From the NCBI GenBank assembly GCA_024036415.1, contig JAMWET010004102.1:26001-90000 (forward strand): a DNA stretch of 64,000 nt. Reading direction: 5' to 3'. Source of the stretch: Prochilodus magdalenae (Eukaryota; Chordata; Actinopteri; Characiformes; Prochilodontidae). Below are positions 34,461 through 44,055 of the stretch, piece after piece (position 1 is the first letter of the stretch; the number at the start of each line of letters is the position of its first letter). The notes under the pieces were generated by a model that searched no databases, was not told the DNA's origin, and was given only the letters and a program-made list of their open reading frames with translations. A program made the position numbers and the translations under genes.

Positions 34461-34899
34461 AAGTGGAAGCAGAAGTGCTCATGGCAAGGCAACATGAATT
34501 ATCTCTGTCAAAGTTTGACAGAGGCTTAATAGTCTCAGAGGAGGCGGTTCCTCTTCAGTGTAGCTACTTCTACATGTTGTTATGTTCTGCTGGTGTATGC
34601 AACAAGATGCTTTGGGAATTTTATTTTCAGCTGTGTTCCTACAATCTGACTTCAAACTTTTAATCTGATGTACTAGACACCGGCTCATTCAGCGTCTCTC
34701 CTGAAATGTACTGCTGCTCCTGCTGTACAGCCTCTGTTATTGCTCTTCTGAAAAGACTTTACATCGGTATGGGAACAAGGCCCAACACTTCCCTTGAGCC
34801 TTTACGGCCATATCCAGGGCCACATTGTTTAATAGCAGAATGTTGCAACATTAAACCTTAATAGAGACATTACAAGCTGGTTGCAGAGCTATAGACAAT

Positions 34900-35370
34900 G
34901 AAATTCAGCAGATGTAGAAAGTAAGCTCACTGGACAAAAAATCAGTCACCTGAAATGTATCTAAAAGCCTGTAATACCTCCACCAGCACAAATAGCAACT
35001 GCAACTGGATTTGACATGTGCTGGACAAGTTTCTGGATGTAGACCACATTAATGTTCAGATACTTTTGTATCAAAGAATTGTGCAGTTGGGCCAGATTTG
35101 GTGGATGCCTTCCCTGGCACAGTTCCGAGGAGAATTCCCTGTAGACTGGGATTTTAGCCACTGCTGGTAGACCCATATAACTGTATGCTTCCATACACCT
35201 GCAGATTCAGCTACTTCCTTCACACTATGGTCGTTGGCCACACCCACATGCAGTCAATCCTTTTAGCCAATCATTAACATCTGCTGTGGAGCCATTTTTC
35301 ACACATGGAACGAGGCAATCACTGCACTGTAGCACCTGTAGGAGCTAAATGCCTACTAATAGCATTAGGC
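34900..35370 (-). mobile_element. Tc1/mariner-like relic with HTH, inverted copy of 1,128-1,510
   Basis: The minus strand encodes the same HTH as the element at 1,190 (HSVKEVAESAGVW) and the same QQWLKSQSTGN linker. The end near 34,922 reads agctcactggacaaaaaatc, matching agctcaccaaaaaaaaatta at 1,125 and agctcaccagacaaaaactc at 40,419. No catalytic region. Confidence 0.7.
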
Positions 35371-36430
35371 AGGGTTCATTGTTTTAATTCATTTATATGC
35401 ATTATTTTAGAATGGGTATTTTTTGGTATTTGGACAGCAATGGATTTATTTGTAATGCCTGTGCCCGCCTAACCATCAAAATGATTTGGGGAGTGGGGGG
35501 AGGGGACTTACAGGACTAGGGAGCCGCACGTTTTTTATGACCGTAGTCATGCAGACAACACACTAACACACTACTGTGGTGGTCCTGTGGGGGTCCTAAG
35601 CATTGCTGAACAGGGTAACAAAGTAAACAGAGAAACAGATGGACTGCGGCCTGTAACTGTAGAACTACAGAGTGCTCCTATACAGTGGTGTGAAAAAAAT
35701 AAAAGCCCCTTCATGATTTCTTATTATTTTGCATGTTTGTCACTCTGAAATGTTTCAGACCCATAAACAAACAGTTTTTAATTGAAGGTTTTTATTGTTA
35801 AGGGAGAAAATAAATCCAAACCTACAAAGACTGATGAAATAAACAGTGAGTGTAAACAGGCTGGTGTAAAATGAGGTCCAACAGTCTTCAAGATGGAAAG
35901 TACTTTTGGCCAGAAGGGTAGAGGGATATTTGTTTCATTTACCTGATGCAGCCAGATGTTTGTCACCTGAAAGCTGACGCTTTCTGGCACTTTTGGGATG
36001 GGTTTGTAGTTTTTTAAAAACTCAATCCACTCAGTCAGCATGTACCTACATCAATTAAAGGTCCAACATCAAGTGGAAAGTCTTTCCAGAAGGGTAGAGG
36101 GATTTTGTCTGTCCCACTAGCTTAAAACTGCCACTAGATGACACTATATCACACGTTTAACTGAGGTTTATTGTAAACCTGCCACGTAAGCAGTAGTATC
36201 ATTTTGTGGAATCTGTGGCATGTTTTAATGTGTTGCTATAGTACTTTATTAATCACACACTGAGGTCCCATATCCTAGAGAAAGTGTTAATCAGTCTTGA
36301 TGAAGCTGTTTGTATCAGAAAATGAGTGGCTTCTGGATTAGATGTTCTGTAGCAGTTGTTTTCTCTAAATACTCTCATATTGAAGTGTTTTACACTAAGC
36401 TGAGTTCACCCTGCTAAATCAGACCAGCAA
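35371..36430. other. Segmental duplicate of 8,500-9,620; no gene
   Basis: From about 35,575 the sequence follows 8,510-9,620: taagcattgctgaacagggt / taagcattgaagaacagggt, then gaaacagatggact, acagtggtgtgaaaaa, gaagggtagagggat and gagaaagtgttaatcagtct in the same order. The SINE at 8,750-8,972 is absent here, so it inserted after (or was lost following) the duplication. ORFs show no domain. Confidence 0.75.
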
Positions 36431-36434
36431 GCAA

Positions 36435-36775
36435 ACAGTGGGCAAGAGAAGTATTTGATACACTGCCAATTTTGCAAGTTTTCCCACCTACAGAGAATGA
36501 AGAGGTCTGTATCGTAGGTATACTTCACCTGTGAGAGCTAGAATTTTTGCTGGTTTGTAGGTGATCGAATACTTATTTTATGCAATAAAATGCAAATAAA
36601 TTATTTAAAATTCAAAATTCAAATTTAAAAATCATGCAATGTGATTTTCTGGATTTTTTTTTATCTGGTCTCTCACAGTTGAAGTGTACCTACGACAAAA
36701 ATGATAGACCCCTCCATTATTTAGGTGGAAAAAGTTGAGAAATCGGCATTGTATTGAATACTTTTTTCCCCAGCA
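36435..36775. mobile_element. MITE, uninterrupted copy
   Basis: Paralogue of the element at 9,627-10,476 without the internal insertion. Ends gaagtatttgatacactgcc and ggcattgtattgaatactt are imperfect inverted repeats; the inner words gttttcccaccta and taggtggaaaaagtt are also inverted. Confidence 0.75.
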
Positions 36776-36839
36776 TGCTGGTTTAAGCTGTTCAAGTGCA
36801 AGTTTTAGCTGGGCACCTTGATGGCCAACAAGCTAGACT

Positions 36840-37480
36840 GATTTGATCTGCGTTTCTTTTATGTAAGGGGAAAGATTGGGGCTAGAAACAATCTTTAATA
36901 AAACCTACACTTGTACAGAAGCTGTGTGCGAAAACATTCTCTGTCAAATCCAGGTTCATGCTGCATCAAGTAGACCGGCATATACACCGCCAAACACAGG
37001 AGAACTCCAAGAGACCACTATGGGCCAAACACAGGGTGGTGGTGACAGTGTACATGTCTGGGGAATGTTTTTCTGGCATGATCTTGGAGCAAAGTTGGAG
37101 ACTATGTGCCTGGGATGTGTTGACATTCCTCCCTAAAAGTAATGGTACCTACAGTATCAACAGGATCAGGCCCCAATTCATGCATGAGTGGTTTCAAGAG
37201 CACAACAGTGACTTTGATTTTCTATCCTGGCCTGCAAACTAACCCAATCTCAAAATGGAGCACATCTGGGAAGACTTGGATTGCCAGGTTCACCGCGCTA
37301 ATCCACAACGCGAGGGACGTCAGTGCTCTCCTTCAGGTTGAATTGGCATGAAGGCTTCCGGATACAATCTGTTACCTAATATAGTCCATGCCATGATGTT
37401 GGACTAGTGTCATCCAAACCAGTTTACACTCCTGTGCAAACTGTCATTCTTAGGTAGGCAGTCATAATATTCTGATAAAC
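36840..37480 (+). pseudogene. Tc1-like transposase relic A, copy 3
   Basis: Nearly the same as 10,560-11,165. The plus strand encodes QGGGDSVHVWGMFFWHDLG, later H-E-W-F-Q-E-H-N-S-D-F-D-F-L-S-W-P-A-N and E-H-I-W-E-D-L, the DDE region of Tc1-like transposases, in several broken frames. Confidence 0.75.
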
Positions 37481-37578
37481 ACAGAAAACAAAATACAGCA
37501 AGGCCAAAAATGACAGAATAAAACAGAGTATGAAGCATTTATTCAAACTTCTTCTATTTTGGTTTCTGCCATTCTCAT

Positions 37579-38699
37579 TTAATGGGAGTCCATGTTAATA
37601 TGGCATCTAAACATTTTCTGTAGAAGGGTCCGCAAATGATTCCTAAACTTCACACCAACAAAAACATAAAGTACCGGATTAACACAGCAGTGAGAATAAG
37701 CAAGCATTATGCCAACGTAAAACGCATAGTTAAGATTAATGGACACATCACACTTGAATGGAAGAACGTTCCACAGAAATGTCACAATGTTATAAGGAGC
37801 CCAGCTTACAAAGAACACCAGCACAATACAAAAGATCAGTCTCACGGTCCTGTTTCTGTTATTTGTGCCAGACCTGTTGATGGTCTGAAGAATTCTTATG
37901 TAGCAAAAAGCCATAACTGAAAACGCAACAACACAAAAAATGTTATGCTGATACATAACACCAGTTATAACTTTATTATTGTTAAACCCACAGAAATGTT
38001 TGTCAGAAAAGGATATGACCTTCCTGAACAGTAAATCTGGTAATGCTGCTGCAAAGCTAAACACCCATGCAAGGATGGGAACTACAAACCTGTGCCATCT
38101 GTTCCAGTCAGACTGAGGATGGACCACTGCTATATAGCGCTGAATGGTCATCAGCATCAGGAACACAACACTACTAAAAAACCCAACAGAGAAGATAAAG
38201 TTCACAGCTTTACACATGAAATCACCAAACGTCCAGCTCCAGATGTAGTAACAGACCCAAAACGGAAGTCCAAGAGTGAAGATCAGGTCAGACACAGCCA
38301 AGTTGAGGAGGAAAAGGTTGCTCAATAATTTGAGGTTTTCATAGAGTCCAAGGATCAGCAGAACCAGTACATTACCAACGAGACTGAGGAGAACCACAAC
38401 GGTGAAGAATATGGGAACTACAGTAGATCCAAATTTGATCACAGCCTCGTAGTGACAAACTTCATCAATTTCAAGTGATGTAAAATTATAATAATCTGAA
38501 AAATTATATCCCTCGGTACTGTTTTCTGGAAAACAAAGAAAGGACAGTTAGACCCCTACAGACACTTCTATTCACCAGTGTGTACTGAATCAGTGCTCTG
38601 GGCTCCTCTCAGTCAGAGTGAGGTGTTTCATTATCAGTGTGAAAGTGGTGAACAGCCTGGATGAAATTTAAAACACACATAGAGACATTTCTTACCCAT
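37579..38699 (-). CDS. xcr1: XCR1-like chemokine receptor, copy 9 (two coding exons)
   Basis: Start exon 38,749-38,696 (ATG-G, GTAAGA); long exon 38,525-37,579 after TTTTCCAG; 316 residues in frame. The N-terminus has three N-glycosylation sites (NST, NFS, NFT), a DYY pair beside acidic residues and one Cys (EVCHYE) that would pair with the ECL3 Cys (KCDVSI), as in chemokine receptors. Seen: LAVSD, LPFWVCYYIW, Cys in GDFMC and HFCGFN, QRYIAVVHPQSDW, SWAPYN, NPVLYVFVGVKFRNHL. The tail ends DSH with TAA. It is the intact counterpart of pseudogene copy 3 within the duplicated segment (compare 12,400-14,050). Likely a functional seven-helix receptor; ligand not known from sequence. Confidence 0.9.
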
Positions 38700-38749
38700 C
38701 TCTCTCTCCTGAACTGCTGAGTGTGTCACACGGGGAGAGGACTAGAACA

Positions 38750-39075
38750 CTACAACACAGAGACAGGAGGAGTAAAGGCAGATATTCACGGGGAGGTTCA
38801 TAAATCCTCCAGTACACCACACACCCACATAGCACTAACATCATTAGTCTGACTGACCTGCTGTTGAGGGTTTCCAAAAAAAGTCAAACAAAAAAGTAAA
38901 AACAAAACCAGCTTTGCAATCGTCCGGCACACCATGGACGAAAACTACACAAATATTTAGAGGTTCATAGAACACAATTCGCATAAACTGTTTAAGCTGC
39001 TTACAGAGCATGTATCAGCTTCTGCAGGCTGCACTAGAAGTCCAGTCTCTTATGCCTGGTGGATGTGACGAAAAA
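38750..39075 (-). promoter_or_regulatory. 5' flank of XCR1-like copy 9
   Basis: Nearly the same as 13,561-13,870. The acceptor tract CTCCTCCTGTCTCTGTGTTG with TAG lies next to the start-codon exon. Words such as cttatgcctggtggatgtga and gaaaaaatatttaat are shared with 13,855-13,895. No ISRE-like site of the copy-1 type was found here. Confidence 0.4.
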
Positions 39076-39279
39076 ATATTTAATCAAAGAATAGATGAGC
39101 AGTCGTGTAATCTTGCAACGAAAGCCTCATCCATCGTCTGGCAACGGCTTATATAGGCACCTCAGTATAGACTGTATAACGCTTATGATTGGTTGCAGTA
39201 AAAAGTCTTACCAAATATGGGTTTTTATACCATGGTACTTACACACTAGAACCTCTGTGGTCAACTTAAACCCTGTTTC

Positions 39280-39545
39280 TAGAATGTGACAGTTTCAATT
39301 CTATGAGAAATCAGAAAGCTTAACCACCATTTCTCACTTACACCAGAAGTATCATCAAAATTTAGTTTCACATAGATCAGCAGTGTGTGTGTTCAGACCT
39401 GTAAGAAGCTAAACCACAACAAGAGAGTCTCTGATGCAAAAGTAATAGAAAAGCACTTCACCATACAGAACACCATACCCAGGGAGAAGCATGGCGGTGG
39501 CAGCATCATGCGTCGGGGCTGCTTTTCTTGAGGCAGAGCTAAATT
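39280..39545 (+). pseudogene. Tc1-like transposase relic B, copy 3
   Basis: Short relic with agaagcatggcggtggcagc and ggggctgcttttcttgaggc, the KHGGGSIM..GCFS signature followed by a stop, equivalent to 14,100-14,425 in the duplicated segment. Confidence 0.7.
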
Positions 39546-39679
39546 TGGCAGAGCATGCAAAATTTTATTTAATTTAAAAGTGAAAACACAAAGTATTTAT
39601 TTCTATGTTTTTTAATATTTTGTGGCTTGTGGAGTTCGGGGGGTCTTTGTACAACCATAATGTGGAACATCTTTGTACT

Positions 39680-40035
39680 ATCAGCCTCTCCTTTTTTCTC
39701 TCCCAGAACCAGCTTCAGGACAACACCCAGTCCGGCTTCAAACCAGCACGAACTGAAACTGCCCTCATTGCAGTAACTGAGAGACCTCAGGCAGGAAGAT
39801 CAGCCAAACTACCAAATCCTTCTGTCAGTCCTCCAATACTGGAATCACTGGCCCTGCATGGGTCCTTTTCTTTTTTCTCCATATACTAATTCTCTTGGTA
39901 ATTACCTCTCACAGCTTTTCTTATCTTGCTATGCTGATGACACTCAACTCATGTCTCCCTTCCCATCATCTGACACACAGGATGCAATCAAATCTCAGCA
40001 TGCCTGACTGACATCTTCTCATGAACTCCAAAACA
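39680..40035 (+). pseudogene. Non-LTR retrotransposon (LINE) reverse-transcriptase remnant
   Basis: The plus strand encodes LQDNTQSGFKPARTETALIA, resembling the L-x-x-x-Q-S-G-F-R-P-x-x-S-T-E-T-A-L segment of LINE reverse transcriptases. After a gap, CYADDTQLMSPFP at about 39,927-39,970 carries the catalytic Y-A-D-D motif. The sequence between the two motifs is much shorter than in a full RT, so an internal deletion and frame breaks have occurred. The exact clade is not resolved. Confidence 0.8.
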
Positions 40036-40039
40036 CGTT

Positions 40040-40175
40040 AAAACGTTTTACAGCACGGTACCAGCTTCTCCAGTCTGTGAAATGAGAACCGTTGTGTGGC
40101 CAGACTTCGATGAAACAGAGAAACCATAACTTCCACCCAGCAGGCGAAGCTGCATGTGACTGTACAATACCACAC
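40040..40175 (-). promoter_or_regulatory. Orphan remnant of the XCR1-like 5' block
   Basis: Contains cttccacccagcaggcgaag and ctgcatgtgactgt, aligned with cctcctgcccagcaaaccaa and ctgcacatgactgt at 31,990-32,020. No receptor exon lies within 600 bp on its left, so this copy has lost its gene. Confidence 0.45.
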
Positions 40176-40549
40176 TATGAGTAACAGGTCTCTTACAAAC
40201 TAACTCACATAAATATGTTTCCTTTTTAGTTGCATTAACTCGCTTTATGCTTTTAAGGAATGTAGCTGCATCCCAGAATTTTATATAATGGAGTCTTAGG
40301 TTAACTAACCGGCAAGAAATATCCAAAGTTGCTGCAGCTTTACTGTTGCTGAATTCAACACATTAGGATAATAAATATAAATATAAAATTAATATAATAT
40401 ATAAAATGTAGTATAATAAGCTCACCAGACAAAAACTCCCCTGTGACTGAAACCTAATAGTGTGTAATTTTGTGTGTAGCTGTGATTCAGTTTGGCATGG
40501 ACTGGAGAAGTTTCTGGATGTAGCCACATCAATTTTCAGATTCTCTTGC

Positions 40550-42290
40550 AGCAAAGAATTCCACAGTTGGGCCAGATTTGATGGAATATGAGATATACCT
40601 AATCACTCTTTAATTCTATTTTACCTGAGCTATTTTAAGTAAGTGTTTAACTATCATTAGACACACGATGGACTTTTAATGTAACTATTCAAAGATTAAT
40701 GCACATTTAGTTACTGAGTTTTCAGGTGCCCAATAAAACACTAGTTAAACCGAACAACAACATTGAATTGAATTTTGTTAACTGATGTTATTAAAATAAG
40801 CACAGAGAGATTCTGATTTCTGAAAATTGAATGTTAATGTCGGACTTTCTTTTAGAATTTTGTTCATGTTTACCCTATAGTAGCTGTTAAAAAATTCCAA
40901 TGTTCTCTGTATTAATATTGGGATAATGTACTTGGTATTACTTGGCATCGGATGGAGTGTAAATCTGTGGTGTCGCCTATCCTTAGTATTAATCTTACTA
41001 TAAACATCATGGAATATATAAATCACGATCAGGCCTGTTCTACTGATTGCACAACAACAGGTACAGATATTTGACCAACATCTTAGAGCATCCTCAAGTT
41101 GGAGGGGAGCTTTTCAGAAATTAAACAAATACTTTTACTTTCAGAGCCCAGCATCTCACAGGCCTGACTCTAACCTCAGAGCTGGACAGACAGACACGTT
41201 TATACTGTAACCATATAATCACATAAATTAGCTGCAAGTTTTTCTAGTAATATTTTAGTAATGTGAAGCCAAAGTAAAAGCTCAAGCTGTAAAGTTCTAA
41301 AACACCTAATTACATATTAATTTGTGCAAAATGTAAAGCCATGTAAAATCAGGTTTATTTATATAGCACCTTTACAACAAACCGCTATCACGCTTCCGCG
41401 ATCAGCGATCTCGCGAACTCCACTTCCCAGAGTGCATCACCCAATGATGTCACACCCACATGCTCCCAGTTGCCCAATCACATCGCACTTTTACGCCCCG
41501 CCTCTCCAGAGTACGGATTGCGCACCTGTGGCTCGTTCCACAGGCTGCTGATATACATACCTCCTCCTGCTCTCCTGAGTCCTCTCTTGGTCTGCTCCTT
41601 CTGTTTTGGCTGTCTCCTTGCCTGGCTTTCCTGGTTCTGACTTTTGCCTGGCTCCCAACTCTGATCTCGGGTTCTCCTTCTGTTATGTTGGGTCGTGTTT
41701 TAGGGCTGTGTTTGACGACCGGACCGTTAAATAAAGCTCATCTGACTTTTAGCTCTGCGTGCATAGAACCAAGTTCTTTGTTTCCCTTCTGGTCCACACA
41801 GAACAAGCACCAAAAAAGTCATAAAAAAGGTTATTAATATCTGTTAAGAGTCCTATGAGAGTAACAATAAGAAACAGACCTGAAACTCAGCGTGACCAGT
41901 TAAACCAGTGACCACATTACATAGTTCATCATAGTAAAGATCTAGAATATTCATTACTGCCACTAAAAGCCTGCAGTGATGATCCATATGATGAGAAGTC
42001 TTCAGTGTTTTGCTGGATGCTAGAATGAAAATGTGGTTGTTGTTTCCACCTGTATTAAATTTATGCAAAAGTGAGATTTTCCTGTTGCCAGTGAGATTTT
42101 TAAGACGTTTCAGGTTCAATAAACGCTTAATAAACAGCTTCTCCTCTAAAGTTGAGCCGAATAAAGCTGCTGATGTGAGGAACAGCTCTTATGAAGCACC
42201 AGAACCTACTGGAGTGCTTATAGAGCCCCCTTGTGGAGAATCTTCAGCCTGGGTGGAGGAGAGGAGGCTTCAGCTTTCTACATAGTGACT
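40550..42290. repeat. Segmental duplicate, counterpart of 22,270-24,580 and 25,647
   Basis: Counterpart of the left copy without the minisatellite-adjacent insertions and without the THAP element. The last shared stretch reads cagaacctactggagtgctt and gtggagaatcttcagcctgg. An extra stretch at about 41,385-41,800 (atcacgcttccgcgatcagc to the aataaagctca word near 41,730) has no counterpart and looks like a separate insertion of unknown class. Confidence 0.7.
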
Positions 42291-42304
42291 GGCAGCTGCT
42301 GTGT

Positions 42305-42320
42305 CGATAGATAGATAGAC

Positions 42321-42417
<97 letters not shown>

Positions 42418-42555
42418 AATGGATAGATAAACAGACAGACAGACAGATAGACAGACAGACAGATAGATAGATAGATAGATAGACAGACAAATGGATAGAT
42501 AAACAGACAGACAGACAGACAGACAGATAGATAGATAGACAGACAGACAGACAAT
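42305..42555. repeat. GATA/GACA tetranucleotide microsatellite
   Basis: About 250 bp of mixed gata and gaca units (gatagatagatagacagaca). The block aacagacagacag...aaatggatagat is itself duplicated. The Ser/Leu/Cys/Tyr frames on the minus strand are artefacts. Confidence 0.97.
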
Positions 42556-43700
42556 AGTGAGTAACTGAGTGGGGGAGTGAGGGAAGGAAGCCAGGTCTAT
42601 CTCAGATTTTAAAATAGTCAATTATATCCAGGTGCACAATTAGTGTTTTAAGTATAGGGGGATTACAGCATGTACAGGCACGGTGGTCTGGGGTGTGTCC
42701 ATTTCAAGTCAAGCAAATTTACTGTGCAGCATTTCAAGCAGCATTTCCTCTCTCGTAGATAACCTAAAGACATTATTCAAATATACACATCATCGATCAG
42801 TTCAGTCTCCAATAATGAATATCATGATCTTAGAGCAGCAGTAGTGCCTCCCTCACTAGTTGTGCCCTACTATTACAGTATATAGAATTTGTGAATACTC
42901 TACAGATGGTCTGAAGTAAAGTGTGTGTGTGTGTGTGTGTGGACTGCTGACTTGTCCAGGTTGTTTCCTCCCTTCCACCCAATAAGTAACATGCTTTTAT
43001 TTTGGAATGGGGGCTAAACAGACCTGGCGAAGTTTTGATATAACTGTCAATAACAGTTTTCCAGACTGAATGTTCATACAGAAAGAGAAACAGCCTCCTC
43101 TGCTGACATTTTAATGTCTGTGGCCCTGTAGGCAAAAAACTGTCTCTCAAAAATTCTGCACATTCACTAACACAAAATTCCAGACTTCTCGGCATGTAGA
43201 GGTTCCTACTCTTGCTTCAGAACAGAAATAATTCCACAGGTGTTTCTGTTCATCCTTCCACTGAGAGACCACTCAATGCTAAGGGTCTGAAAGGATGTGT
43301 AGATGTCTGAAAGCTCCTATGAAGATGGATATAAAACAACAAAATGGTGTAAATCAAGCTGTCTGTCACACTTAATGCGTTTGGAAGACTGAACTTTGGA
43401 AGTGTGGAAAAATATCTCTGCATATTTGAGAACTTCATGTAATTATATTTATATAAAATATAGAATTAAATAATTTAGATTGTAACTATAATGTAATACA
43501 TATTGCATTATACCTATATTTCCCATAAATAATAATAATAATAATAATTATTATTATTATTATTATATTTGTTGTTGTTTTAATTTGTTTTTTATAATTC
43601 TTTTTATGATTACTACTACCATTATTGTCGTTGTTTTGTTGTTTATGAAACTCACACAGTAGCCTAGAGAGATACACATCAGTCTTGCTGCCATCCTCTC
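42556..43700. other. No gene recognised; short simple repeats
   Basis: Intergenic DNA with a (GT)n tract at 42,920-42,941 and a palindromic AAT/ATT tract at 43,527-43,566. ORFs here have no recognisable domain. It separates the receptor array from the wbp1l promoter. Confidence 0.5.
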
Positions 43701-44055
43701 TGTGTTGTTGCTATGAGGGATGCAGGCTACGGCTTGCTGCTCTCTGATTGGTTGAAGCGCTGCGCGGCCTCAGCCAATCAGCACGAGGTCCGCTTTAACC
43801 AACATTAAAAGAATGTTCTCCTAACGGTCTCTTATGTAATCCGTAAACTCCTCTCCCGTAACGTTAAACGTCCCGGGTCGACGGCACAATAACCGCCGAA
43901 AGGCGCCGGACTCGTCTCCGGTTTCCTGCTCGGTGCTGTGCAGTGCCGTGTGCAGCGAGCTGGCGCTCCGGTTAGCGATGGCGTAGGGGGAGACGGCGCA
44001 GGGTCGACAAGATGGAGAAAGGCGGCGGTGCGAGGCTCGCCAGTCGTGGTGGTGG
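43700..44055 (+). promoter_or_regulatory. wbp1l promoter region, CpG-rich, two CCAAT boxes
   Basis: From about 43,740 the sequence turns abruptly GC- and CpG-rich compared with its neighbours. Two CCAAT-type boxes lie 30 bp apart in inverted and direct forms: gattggttg (43,746-43,754) and gccaatcag (43,774-43,782). This is the arrangement of a TATA-less housekeeping-type promoter. The start codon of the proposed first exon follows at 44,056. Promoter role is inferred from composition, boxes and position. Confidence 0.6.

Noticed and set aside
42244..42621. Ser/Leu/Cys/Tyr-rich frames on the minus strand
   Set aside because: Products of the GATA/GACA microsatellite, open in several frames because no stop fits the repeat.
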